Part shown: in pieces, positions 44,560-55,969 of the stretch | How the letters are laid out: every line of letters begins with the position of its first letter | Position numbering within the stretch: the first letter of the stretch is position 1 | Source: Aricia agestis | Taxonomy: Eukaryota; Arthropoda; Insecta; Lepidoptera; Lycaenidae | Assembly: GCF_905147365.1 (NCBI RefSeq) | Contig: NC_056428.1 | Location: 25,946,001 to 26,010,000 of the forward strand | Direction of reading: 5' to 3' | DNA length: 64,000 nt | Translations under genes and position numbers: made by a program | The notes under the pieces: generated by a model | Seen by the model: only the letters and a program-made list of their open reading frames with translations | Database searches by the model: none | Told to the model about the DNA's origin: nothing

Positions 44560-45260
44560 ACAATGTAAAAACCGGCCAAGTGCGTGTCGGGCCACGCGCA
44601 ATATAGGGTATCGTAGTTCCGCAAATGTTTGATTGGTCAATGACAGGACATTTATAACGTGTTTTACACTACTAACAACATCATCTCAGTTACTTTCAAA
44701 GGAATTTTAACGAAAAGTTCAATTATACTTCGCTGAATACATTTTTTTTTAGTTGATCGACTATTACTTATTCAAAAACTTATGAAGTCTGCTTAGCCGT
44801 GATAATTTTCCTTTTAAATTCAGCATATTTCCTACTCTTGTGAATTTTTTCACATTTCTAGAAGCAACTGTTTAGCTTGTAGAAAAGGGGGACACTGAAC
44901 TCAACGATTTTTTCCACTTTAAAACTTCAATTTCACAAATGGATCCCTAAATCGAAATTATACTCGTAATATTTTTAAAAAAACCTATCCAACGGTACCC
45001 CACACGGTGGGGTGGGCTGGAAAAAAATAAATCAATCCCGCTTTATGTGTAGGAGAGGTATCTTTCTTAAAAAAAAAAGTTTAAGTTCTTATATACCATT
45101 TTTTCGGAATCATTTATATGTGCATTCATGCCGAATTACAGCTTAGTAGGTCCTATAATCTCTGAGCAAAACTGCGGCCAGACGGACGGACGGACAGTCA
45201 GATAGACGGACGGACAGACCGAAACTATAAGGGTTCCTTGTTAACTACGGAACCCTAAAA
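44560..45260 (+). repeat. Longer copy of the AAGTGCG..GGTACGGAACCC dispersed repeat
   Basis: Starts CGGCCAAGTGCGTGTCGGGC and ends with a GGAC/ACAG microsatellite, then GGGTTCCTTG..ACGGAACCCT. The inner part differs from the copies at 26-27 kb. Confidence 0.6.
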
Positions 45261-45989
45261 AAGTGAGTCAAAAATCTGATTTAATGAAAATTGAAATACA
45301 CACCAAGGCGTACTTTTAGTTCAAGTGATACTCGGGTTGGTCATAAAATTTTCGTTATCCTAGCTACGTGTTTGACAGCTGAAGTAGTCTAATGTATGAG
45401 AGACCATTCTATACTGCATCAGTCGCACGCACTCATGATAAAATATTAGTTTAGTAAGAAAATACTGTGGTCCTACATTGTAAAACTTGTGTCTGTGTTG
45501 ACCGGCATTCAATAATACGACTGCGTTGCACTACTGTATGTTATTTATACTTATTGCGTTATTCCACACAACTTGTGCTTTGAGCGAGCACCTCACCGTC
45601 TGTAGTCTGTACCGACGCGATTCGCCGCTTCCATTGCTCTACGCTCGATCCTCCAAACCCCAATCCCAATTATTATGGTCGTATCTATTTCGCAAATCGC
45701 AGGTCGTATTTATTGTTTCCTATCAATTAATGTCAAACCAATGTTACATAAAAGTATAAGGTTATAACTTTGCTTTTTAATGAGAAACTGAATGTATCGA
45801 ACAAAGAATAAAGCTGCAATAATGTTGCATTAGAACCGAATATGAGGAGGGTGCAGACTCGGGTCCAGACTCCAGACTGGGTCGTGCCCACTCTACGCCT
45901 ATGATTCCTAACGCTTATATTAATCCCATTAGTATTATACTGGACTCTAGAGTTTGTGTTTCCTAACTTTGTTACTTATTGTTATTAAG

Positions 45990-46558
45990 TAGAGATGTGC
46001 CGACTAGTCGGTAAAGCCGACTATCCAGCCACTTTTGTAGTCGGCGACTAGTCGGCGAATAGTCGGCAAAAAGCGCCGACTAATCGGCTTTTTACTTTTT
46101 TGCTATTATTGAAATTATATTAAAGAAAAACCTTGATTATTATTTAAGTATAATATGTTCAGATCACACTCAATCAGTGTTACACATTTTAAAATTAAAT
46201 GAAGTGTTTCTGAAATTACTTGCTAGTAAAAAAAATATTTTTGTAAATATAATTTTAACATCAAATTAAGTACCTATGTATTATTAAATCGAGATTTCAT
46301 GTACATGAAATATTTAATGGAAAACCATCAACTGTAGCTAAACAAAATAAAGTAACGTACGCGAAGTAAACGTACTAAACACGATTCGACACGTTTGCAG
46401 GTGGCGTGTAAGACGCGAAACATCAGTAAAAAAGCGTTACGGAAACTTCCGAAACCATGATCGGCTTGGCCGACTAGTCGGCCGATTAGTCGGCTTCTTT
46501 GCAGCCGACTAATCGGCTAGTTGGCTAGTCGGCCAAAGTCATGATCGGCACATCTCTA
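45990..46558. mobile_element. hAT MITE (569 bp) with repeated GCCGACTAGTCGG motif
   Basis: TIRs TAGAGATGTGCCGA and TCGGCACATCTCTA. An exact 8-bp duplication TTATTAAG lies at 45982-45989 and 46559-46566. The sub-terminal regions carry many copies of the short palindrome GCCGACTAGTCGGC and variants. hAT transposases often bind repeated sub-terminal motifs (family knowledge). The AT-rich interior is non-coding. Confidence 0.95.
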
Positions 46559-46879
46559 TTATTAAGCTTTGCAGGTCGGGAGTTGAGGTCATCACATCTT
46601 ACTGGATTAGTTAATGCGGTGTCAAAGGAAAAAGTTGAAAGTAAAGGATTAAATGTTTATCTAAGAATTATTGTTTAGTTAAAAGCATTGAGGATTGGTT
46701 ATACAGAATACAGATTTTAATCATAGAGAAAATCATGGATGGCGACTTAACCGGTTTAAAGTTCTATGTCGTGTAAATTTTTTGAAATTATATTTTTTAT
46801 TAATAGGGTGATTATATCAACCAGTGAACGTCAATAGGGTATATTACTGGCTACTGCAATGTTTTCACGCTAGCGCTAG

Positions 46880-47053
46880 CAGGGCCCCCGCAAGGGCTAC
46901 TGGCGCCTGTGTGCAAAAAAGGATTTTGGCGCCCCTTTAGGCAAATTTTTTGGGTCCTTGGTTTTGGCGCCCCTAAAGATGGCGATTTGGCGCCCCTAGG
47001 GGGTGGCGCCCGTGTGCATTGCACACATTGCACATATGGTAGCGGGGGCCCTG
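46880..47053. mobile_element. hAT MITE (174 bp) with GGCGCCCC repeats
   Basis: TIRs CAGGGCCCCCGC and GCGGGGGCCCTG. An exact 8-bp duplication AGCGCTAG lies at 46872-46879 and 47054-47061. The interior has four TGGCGCCCC-type repeats spaced irregularly. Confidence 0.95.
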
Positions 47054-47589
47054 AGCGCTAGCACCATCACAGATACTAAACAAAAAGTTTTGGTCGACGT
47101 TTGAAAACATTTCTGTCAATATTCTGATATGACGTGTGCTACCATGTCCGATTTAGGCCGTAATATTTAATGTGTGTGTTAGTAGCGCCCTCTGCTCCGA
47201 CCTTTGCGTAATATACCTTAAAATAAAATATAATTTTAGGAAAATACACAGCTCAGTATATAAATGGTGATAAGTTCCAAGAATTTTTGTTTTATATTTT
47301 TTTTTTATCCAGACACCTATACTAGACACAGGGAACACCGAGACAGTAAAACAAAAAGACTTCAACAACACTATGGAAGAATTAAAACTAGCTCCGCTGT
47401 CCTAAATCACAACACAATGGAGGGTAAGAACCCGACAGGTTCTGAAGGGCCAACAAAGCCTGTATTTTGTATTCCTTTCACATTTCAGACACCTGTGTGG
47501 AGCCTTTATTTTAAATTTTCACTACACTACAGTTTAGATTTATTTTACAGGGTACTCAAGGCTGCCGTGTGTTAAACACAACATCTATA

Positions 47590-47950
47590 ATCCATACTAA
47601 TATTATAAATACAAAAGTGTGTCGGTCTGTGTATCTGTCTGTTAACTTTTCTCACTTAAACCGCTGGATTGATTTTGCTCAAATAAATTTTGAGTCCGGG
47701 GAAAGGACATAGAATACTTCTGTCCCGTGAAAAAATGCACGGTCCCCACTCCCCGCCCAATAAACGATATGGGATTTATTTTATTTTAATTTTACTATTT
47801 TTTGTTATAGCTGCAACAGAGCGGTTCTTGAGATACAGCCTAGAGACAGACAGACAGACAGACAAACCGACAGAAGACAGACAGACGGACAGACATCGAA
47901 GTCTCCTTAATAGGGTCCCGTTTTACCCTTTGGGTACGGAACCCTAAAAA
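47590..47950 (+). repeat. Two dispersed-repeat pieces fused
   Basis: A 5' piece of the ATACTAATATTATAAA family (47590-47715, with GGGGAAAGGACAT) is followed by the end of the GGTACGGAACCC family (47795-47950) with a long ACAG microsatellite. Confidence 0.7.
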
Positions 47951-47975
47951 CATGTAAACTATACAAGACTTACAG

Positions 47976-48031
47976 AAAAAATATACCTTAAAGTCATAAT
48001 TTCATAAATTATGACTTAAGGTATATTTTTT
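47976..48031. repeat. Near-perfect palindrome
   Basis: AAAAAATATACCTTAAAGTC... and GACTTAAGGTATATTTTTT. Arms of 26-27 bp with one extra A in the left arm, and a loop of a few bases. Confidence 0.9.
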
Positions 48032-48718
48032 GACTATGACTCATAATATTAAATGTGAATCATGAATTCATGACAATAATTATTCTCATAGATTCTAAGG
48101 TAAAATAAGTCTGAACGGATACTCATACAGAACAGAAGATTGATAATACGTTTTTTGTTGAGGTTTTTCATTCAATCACTTATTGTATCTAGCATCAAGC
48201 CGAAAGTTTTTTAGCAAAAAAAGTATAATCTAATTTTGGGTTTTCAATAAGATATTTTTTCCATCCTGGCGCGGGCGTCTTAAATAAATAACTAGCTTCC
48301 TAAGCAAATAAGTATATTTTTTATAGTCGTTTAACGTTTTTAACGAAAAGGTTTATTCTCAATCTTAAAGTACAATCTAGTACAATGTAGGTACCTATTA
48401 TGTAATGCATTATGTTATAACTTATATCCTAATTCAACTAATCCAGGACAAGGGAAGACGTACAAATAATTTGAACAATACGACTAAAAATACATCACGT
48501 GTTTTATATAACAATCAGCCACGTGAGTTATGATCAGACACGTGTCTAATCCAGGGGTTCCCAATCTTTTTCAGCCTGCGGCGCAGTTGCACGTCAATAT
48601 TTTGACACGGCCGGCGCCCTACTTTACCTAGCTATTAGAAAATTAATATACGTAAATAAACACCTTTAAATCAATATAGTTACGTTATGCAGGTAAACAA
48701 TAATAAACACGCCTCCGC

Positions 48719-49038
48719 CTTAACGCCTCCGTGGTCCAGTGGTTCAGACCGTTCAGAACATGGCTCTTGACTCGAAGGTCGTGGGTTCGAGTCCCGCGTT
48801 AGAAACATGTTATATCCATGTTTGGTTAGGACAATGCGGGTTGATCACCTGATTGTCTGATAAGTAAGATGATCCATGCGTCAGATAGGCATGTAAAAAG
48901 TCGGTCCTGCGCCTGATCTCTCGCCAGTCGTGTCGGTCTTCCGTCCCACTGGGTTATGAGAGTAAAAGTAATAGAGAGTGCTCTTGTGTACTGCGTAGAC
49001 ACTTGGGCACTATAAAATTACTCCTGCGTAACTGGTCT
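48719..49038 (+). mobile_element. tRNA-derived SINE
   Basis: Pol III promoter: A box TGGTCCAGTGG (from about 48730) and perfect B box GGTTCGAGTCC (about 48785). The SINE body contains GTTGATCACCTGATTGTCTG and GCGCCTGATCTCTCGCC. The acceptor-stem ends do not pair, so it is not a functional tRNA gene. A second copy is at 24045-24190. Confidence 0.85.
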
Positions 49039-49301
49039 GCCTACCTAGCATACGCCAAGGAGATATCTCACTCTACATGTTTTCTCGATGTTTGATAGTT
49101 TGTCTCTTCATCTCTATTGACCCTAGCATGACAAACATTTTTTCTCGCGTAGATCTATCATCGAAATAACACATTTTTATAGAGTTTGGTTGAGATAATG
49201 TCGAGATTTTGACATTATGAGACGAGTAACTACTCGTCTCATAATGTCAAAATTTAATTATCTCGAGAGTGAGATATCTCGTTGGCGTATGCTAGGTAGG
49301 C
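49039..49301. repeat. Long-palindrome MITE
   Basis: TIR GCCTACCTAGCATACGCCAA / TTGGCGTATGCTAGGTAGGC, continuing into GAGATATCTCACTCT. A perfect 23-bp-arm palindrome is nested in it (49206-49253; ATTTTGACATTATGAGACGA..., loop AC). Confidence 0.88.
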
Positions 49302-50073
49302 TGGTGTCAATGAAACCAGCCACCGTCACCGAAACCGGCGTGGGAGTTATTATTAAAACAAACAAATATTTAATCATTTACCTGCTTGACCTAATTAATA
49401 TTATAATTTTTTGATGTTTGTGGTTTCGGATAAAGATGGAGGATCGACTCACGGCGCCCCTCTTATTTTTCCACGGCGCACCAGGGCGCCGCGGCGCACA
49501 GTTTGGGAATGCCTGGTCTAATCAGTAAATATAGATCTTTGATCAAAAGTTAAGAAAATTAACCCCTAGACGGGCTTATTTAGATAGTTAAGCTAGAAAA
49601 TGTCAGAGCCAAAAAAACCCTCTTAAAAAGTTTGCGTAGCAAAAAAATATAATCCAATTTTACATGTTCAATTACCTCTAGATCAATTTTATTTATCCTG
49701 GCTTCTTAAATAAATAAATGTATGTACATTTTTGTACAGTCGTTTTTAAAGAAAAGGTTTGAAAACGCTTTCAATCTTAAAGTACAATGTATTATGTAAT
49801 ATCCTAATTCAACAAATCCAGAACAGGGGAAGACGTACAAAGTATAATTTGAACAATACGGAAAAAATAATACATCACGTGTTTTATATAACAATCAGCC
49901 ACGTGCTAAATCACGTTTCTGATTAGTAAACTAGCTGTTTGACCGAGATTTGCTCGGTATCCGATGAAAATGACATTTTCTAGAAATGATTCCTAGCTAT
50001 ATCGATTTATCGCCCCCAAAACCCCCTATATACTAAATTTCATGAAAATCGTTGGAGCCGATTCCGAGATTCC

Positions 50074-50076
<3 letters not shown>

Positions 50077-50140
<64 letters not shown>
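50077..50140. repeat. (TA)32 microsatellite
   Basis: 64 bases of uninterrupted TA dinucleotide repeat. Confidence 0.97.
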
Positions 50141-50142
<2 letters not shown>

Positions 50143-51326
50143 AGAATTGCTCGTTTAAAGATATAAGATATTATATAGATTATAGATCTTTGATCAAAAG
50201 TAGCAAATCAAACCCTAGATAGGCATTTAGTGTTAGAGTGAAAAAACCCTCGTCAAAAATAAAGAACACTGAACAAGTAAACAAGGTACTCGGCCAGCAT
50301 TAGGTTGAAGGCAAAATGTACTTATAAGTACTTATTCAGTCGTTTGGGGGAAAGTTTGCGAACATTTAAACGATGTGGCGCCTCTTTACTCGAGTACATG
50401 GGGTGATGCAGAATGTGCAACTTTTTTAAACTACTTACTGCCTGTTTATGATTTTTACAAAAACTAGCACATCTTAATTTATTGAAATCTACATATTTTT
50501 TTAATATCATAACTTTACAGGAGTAGAAAATATCAACGGCACTGCAAATTTTGCAACCATATAAAATGTAATACTCAATACTTACTATGTATTTTCCTGG
50601 AACGTGGATGGAACAGCAAAAAATGGAAAGGGGTAAGCGACAAAATGGTTTTTGTCGCGTAATTTAAAAACCATAAGTATATACATTTCTATAAGCTATG
50701 GGCAAATTATAGTGTATGCTTGAACCAATCTATGTACACATTTTGGAAGCTTAAATCACTCTCCTCTGTTGGCAAAAAAGGAATCCCTATTTTTACACAG
50801 GTCTTATTGATTGATTATTCTGTGTTATAAAAGTTGACCAATCGTGTTATGGTATGGACAATTCAAAGATATAGACATGATGAATACTGACAATGAACTT
50901 TAATTTCTTAGCTTTAGTCATTGCTGAGAAAAAAACGATATCGCTACAGCCAAATTATCAAGGCGTCGCCTTAAGCATATTCAATGTAAAATAAATATTG
51001 TTATTGATCAAACGATTAACTACAACATTAAACTACTGATCTACACCTGAAGCTCAGATTTTTGTGCAATCGTAGTAGATAACTCACCTAAAAGTTAAGT
51101 GGGCTATTACTAAGCCCGGTTCAGAAGATATCGATCACTATGGATCTATAACGGACAATTGATCCATCGACAATGGGAATAATAGATCTTTTGATCGGGA
51201 AGGGTTTTTTACAGCATGATTCGTTTGTCAAGATTAAGAAAGCCGATGACATAATATTATTCGACATCTGAGCCTGTTTTTTAAACAACATTTTGATCTT
51301 CGCAAAAAATATCGTCACTGCTAAGG

Positions 51327-51550
51327 GGCCTTCCACACGACATTTTTTACGATCGAGCGTAAAAAAATGCGCTCGTTTGTAAGAATTACATATTATGCAA
51401 GTTGAACGCTCAGCAAACGCAAGGAAGCCGACACGTTTTAACTTTTAAACTGTATATCTGCCAAAACGCGATGAAAACGCGCCGACGACGAGCGTATCGG
51501 AAAAGCGCGTCGTCAGTGCGCAAAAAATACGTCCTGTGGAAAGGTCAAAC
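51327..51550. repeat. Probable MITE, GGGGCCTTCCACACGAC end
   Basis: Left end GGGGCCTTCCACACGACATT, right end (complement) GACCTTTCCACAGGACGTAT, with inner GCGC/CGTCG motifs. Preceded by TAA. The right duplication is unclear. Confidence 0.6.
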
Positions 51551-52195
51551 GTACAAAATCTCAATTTTCGTTTATTATTATTAGCATTTTGAGCTTCGCA
51601 AAAATATCGTAACTCCGTAAGTTAAACAACTTATTATTATTATTATGTAGATTCCCGATTCCCGTATTTACAGTACCTACTGAATGTTCTTTTGATTAAA
51701 TTTTCGTTTGATTAAATTAAACAGAAATCGCCAATATAATAAATTGATTTTTTGAGTATGTATGGACTAATAAAATTGGGAGTCGATCAAATAACGTATT
51801 ATTATCTTTGCTCGGTATTCGATAAAACAATAAAATGACATTTTCATAAAATGATTGCTAGATTGCTCGTTTAAAGATATAAGATAATTAACTAACCAGA
51901 GTCGCCATACTGAGAGCGAGGTATATCAATGAAGATTTTACCTTGAGTATTATTCTTTTTAATAAAGTGATTCATAAATTATCTAATATATAAAAATAAG
52001 TCGGGTTTTCCTTCCTGACGCTATAACTCTAGAACGCACGAACCGATTTCCACGGTTTTGTATTCGTTGGAAAGGTCTCGGGCTCCGTGAGGTCTATAGA
52101 ACATTCAGAAAAAACTTCAAGAGAAAAGCAGGAAAACAGGGAAACATTTTTATGGCAAAACAACGTTTGCCGGGACAGCTAGTATATAATATTAT

Positions 52196-52402
52196 AACTA
52201 GATGACGCCCGCGACTCCGTTGCGCGAAAATACGCATAGCGCGGCCGCGGTAAGTGTACATTTTTCTACGATACAAATTACAAATAAGTATCCTTTCCCG
52301 GGACTCAAAGTGTTTCAAAGGTTCAGCGGTTTGTTTGTCAAGCGGTAACCGACAGACAGCCTAGACATACACACTTTCGCATTTATAATATTAGTAAGTA
52401 TG
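52196..52402 (+). repeat. Retroelement 3'-end repeat copy
   Basis: CTAGATGACGCCCGCGACTC, GCGCGAAAAT, CCTTTCCCGGGACTCAAAGT, GACAGACAG and CTTTCGCATTTATAATATTA in order. Same family as 39951-40168. Confidence 0.8.
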
Positions 52403-53744
52403 GATATTTTAAGATTTAAAATATTTTAAACGTAGTGTAATCACTAATCAGTAACTACATAATTATTAGGAAATTGCTTTTACGGAAAAGTTCAGAAAAG
52501 TCACAAAAACAAAACATTGTACTATTATATGTACTTATATCAAACTATAAACGCTGTAAAGTAGTCTGTAAAGCATAAGAAGTATAAATAATGCTGTAAA
52601 GTGTGGATCTATTTTTAATGGGTAAAACTATTTAATTTCTTTCAAACGCTATCAATTCTTAAACTAAAATCTTAAGCAATAATGGACAAACGAGACGACG
52701 GTAATCGAATTTAAAATAGATTAGGACGAGGTACCTAAAGCAATTCCAGCTTAATCTCTATCAAGGAATTGCAATACTATTTTATAGACCCCAGTCACGG
52801 AATAAAGAAAAATATGGAAAAGCCATTCGCGATTACCATTTCCGTTTCCACGATAATTCTTTGAATAATCATAGCACGTCATAGTTTCATAGAGAATATA
52901 AGTAAATTGTGACTAGCCTTGTTTCTTTGACTATAATACCTATGTCCTATAATTACTAGACTTAGTCAAAGAAGTAGTCACAAAGTTTCATATAAATGTT
53001 TTGATATGAAGACTATAAAGTTATGACTTATGAGTTATGAGTGGTTATGACTAGACATAATATGATATGAACTGACTCGCTTCGTTTTCTGGATTATACA
53101 TACCTACTTAATTAGTAATAATCAGGTACATAGAAGGCGTACTAAAATTCATTATGTCCATAAAAGAAATGACGACACCCGGTATTTTATTTTGAGTTTA
53201 AAAAAAAGGGATTTCTAAAATACATAAAATTAATTAAGTCCACATAAAAGCTATATTGTTATATTCATAACAATAAAATTAAATTTGTAAGAACGGTTTG
53301 AAAAAGTTGTATAATAAGATTTTATTGTTGATTGCTTCCAGCGAAATTAAGTAAAAGACGGCAAATTATAAAATGTAATTTCAATATGAAACTTGGGGAT
53401 TAAGCTAAGCCGGGTCCTGGCTTCGCGTGGACAGCTGATGGCTTTATCTCGCGACCCAGGGACATACGGACATACAGGTACAATGTACAATTACAATATG
53501 TAAGTAAACTTTAATCCAACGGCCGTTGTCCGTCCGCCCGTCAATTTTAACCGTTTTGGTAAGAGCTAGGTGGCGTTAATGTTTTGTGCTCTATTGCATA
53601 TTATAAATGTTAGTTATTATAGGTACTTAGGTGTTTATAAAATTCATGTATAATTTTGTTTTATATTTTCATCATTGTTAGATTTGATTCCAGACATCTA
53701 ACTTAATGTAAATTTTAAGTAGGTACAAAACACAAGTGACCGAA

Positions 53745-53895
53745 CATTTTTCCTGCATAAAAAGTATGTAAGACGTATGTCCTTTCCCGGGACTCGAAGA
53801 ATCTCCATAACAAATTTCAGCAAAATCGGTTGAGCGGTTTGATTGTGAAGAGGTAACAGACAGGCACTTTCACATATTTTCGTCTATAATTTTAA
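53745..53895 (+). repeat. Retroelement 3'-end repeat copy (truncated)
   Basis: CGTATGTCCTTTCCCGGGAC, AAATTTCAGCAAAATCGGTT and GAGGTAACAGACAGGCAC. Confidence 0.75.
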
Positions 53896-53972
53896 ATGTA
53901 GTTAAAAATTGTAAATAAAATTGAACGAATGAAAAAGAACTCATTTTAAATGAAACGTCAAATGATTTCTTA

Positions 53973-54106
53973 CGGCCGTTCCCAATATTTATAGCAATAT
54001 AGAATAGCTCACATTAGACATTAGAGACATATTTTATGTCAATTCAATGTTAGCTGCGATCGGTTGTATGACAAACCAGAGATAGATTGAATATTGGTAA
54101 CGGCCG
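53973..54106. mobile_element. PIF/Harbinger-type MITE (134 bp), TTA duplication
   Basis: TIRs CGGCCGTTCCCAATATT and AATATTGGTAACGGCCG, flanked by TTA on both sides (53970-53972 and 54107-54109). Confidence 0.85.
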
Positions 54107-54635
54107 TTATGAAATAGGTACGAAGTTTTTGTCTTTCCTGAAAACTCTTGAAATTTGACTTACGCGGTTTTGTTATCTGAGCGACGATTTATAATATTAC
54201 TTAATTACATTAGAAAATCGATTTTGAGTTGTCGAAGTTTTCACATGAAATTCATGAAAAAGCCGACTAGCGATTAGGAGCGATTTGCCGCATGCTGCAC
54301 GTTGCATGCGGCGACGACGCGATAACCTGTTTCTGGGTATTACCCACCAATTACCATACTATAGTCGACGATTCCTTGATCCTTATGTCGACCGAATAGA
54401 GGTCATGTCAGGTGTAAAATAACTCTGAACGCTAGTAGTCTACCACCTCACCCCTTTTCTATGAAGTGTGAACTTTATGTCGACCGCATAGAGGTAATGT
54501 GAGATGAAAAATAACTTTGAACGTTGTAAACTATTTTATCATGTTTCTATGAACCTTATGTCGACCACATAAAGGTCATGTCAGGTGTAAAAAAACGAGA
54601 ACGGAGCGTAAATATTACATGGACTTTTTTTTGTC

Positions 54636-55117
54636 TTAAGAGGATACACCAGGGGCTAGAGAAATGAAAAAAAAGTACGTGTAATATCTATAGCTGTCTC
54701 CCTTACCTCAAGCCTATACCGCAGAACGCGATAGAGACGACTGCAGAAAATCCAGAAAATCAACGATTCGTTGTACCCTGATTCCTTCTCCAAAACTTAA
54801 CCGATTTAGGTACTTTTTTCATTGAAGATTGAAAAAAGGCTTGAGCTGTGTTCTTATGTTTTGCTTTTTTTTGTATAATCTAGCCAAATCTGTTTTCTGG
54901 ACGTTTGAACACAGCGGAAAATCTGGCCATTTTTTTGGGTTTTTGAACGTTCATATCTTATTTAATAATTAAATTATGAAAAAAAAGAAAACATAGGGAC
55001 ATTGTATTAGTGGCCGTAGATATTCAGGAAAAAAATTATAACTCTACTAGCATTATCCAGGGAGGAAACAGGGGACAACGTTTGTATGGAAAAAAGGGCG
55101 GTGTGGACTCCTCTTAA
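54636..55117 (-). mobile_element. TTAA-flanked non-autonomous element (482 bp), copy 2
   Basis: Reverse-oriented copy of 38211-38693: starts TTAAGAGGATACACC and ends GTGTGGACTCCTCTTAA. It shares long identical stretches such as GCCTATACCGCAGAACGCGA. Confidence 0.85.
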
Positions 55118-55267
55118 TATCATAGTACTAACTACATAATATTTTAACAAGGGCATTCACATTCCGTGCTATACAATATATTTACAGTAATTTAATAATA
55201 TTATGCTTTTCGTAAGTTCGCAAGGATATATTAGTTGTAGTTCGCTAAAATGTGATCGTTACAACTT

Positions 55268-55430
55268 GTACTATCGAAGAAATTGATCATAGGCAGTTGA
55301 CGGAACAACGTAATTTGGTCGGCTTATGTCAACTTAATGAAAGTCGTCATCTGATGGCTGGGTTTTACATAAATCGACCATATTACGTAGGCCGGTCATA
55401 TGCCTAGGAATCTGATTCAGAGGATTTTCT
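55268..55430. repeat. MITE, GTACCATCGAGGAAG family (degenerate copy)
   Basis: GTACTATCGAAGAAATTGAT on the left and a decayed complement on the right. The interior CAACGTAATTTGGTCGGCTT matches copies 11219-11380 and 34330-34456. Confidence 0.7.
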
Positions 55431-55926
55431 TCACAGAAGTTCTATATTATATGGACGCTGTTAAGCATTCGTGTATTACTAAGTACTAATTTACAAAAAA
55501 ATTTGTATTGAGTTATGAATGTGGTTATGTGCTATTTAAAATGATTTAGAACAAGACTGCATCCAAAATTTAACAAGAAATAAATTTTTGTGGGTTAAAA
55601 CATTATTGCTTTATCTTTGGCAGCGACCATAATATCATCTATACAAGTGCGCTTTTATTGTCAAACATTTTCCCCAATCAACAACGATACTGAAGAGATA
55701 AACTCGAGTCAAAACAACTCAGAAACCTAAAGCTATACAATTTATACGAACTCTCTGCATTGTTACCTAAAACACCTAAAACCTAAATAATTACCTCGTG
55801 GTAAGTTTTGTTCGGTAATTTGTACATCAGAGAGGCGAGGATGTAAATGACATGGGTACCGTCGAGCCCAGCCACGCATCAAACTCAAAAATTTACTTTC
55901 CGACGCTGTTTGTTAAACAACTTGGA

Positions 55927-55969
55927 AAGCCACATTATACAATACATCTAGAATTGTATAATGTGGCTT
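55927..55969. repeat. Perfect-arm palindrome
   Basis: AAGCCACATTATACAAT, 9-base loop, ATTGTATAATGTGGCTT: 17-bp arms. Confidence 0.92.

Larger units (their letters stand above)
48552..49515. mobile_element. hAT MITE with nested SINE and MITE insertions
   Basis: TIRs CAGGGGTTCCCAA and TTTGGGAATGCCTG. An exact 8-bp duplication GTCTAATC lies at 48544-48551 and 49516-49523. The family mate 57911-58223 is only 313 bp and shares both ends and the GGAGGATCGACTCACGG segment. The extra sequence here (about 48705-49350) is therefore later insertions: a SINE (48719-49038) and a palindromic MITE (49039-49301). Confidence 0.93.

Noticed and set aside
45526..45759. Open frame with hydrophobic N-terminus
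   Set aside because: It begins with TTG, not ATG, and has no splice context or homology.
48719..48808. tRNA gene
   Set aside because: A and B boxes are present but the acceptor stem does not pair, and the sequence continues into a SINE body shared with 24045-24190.
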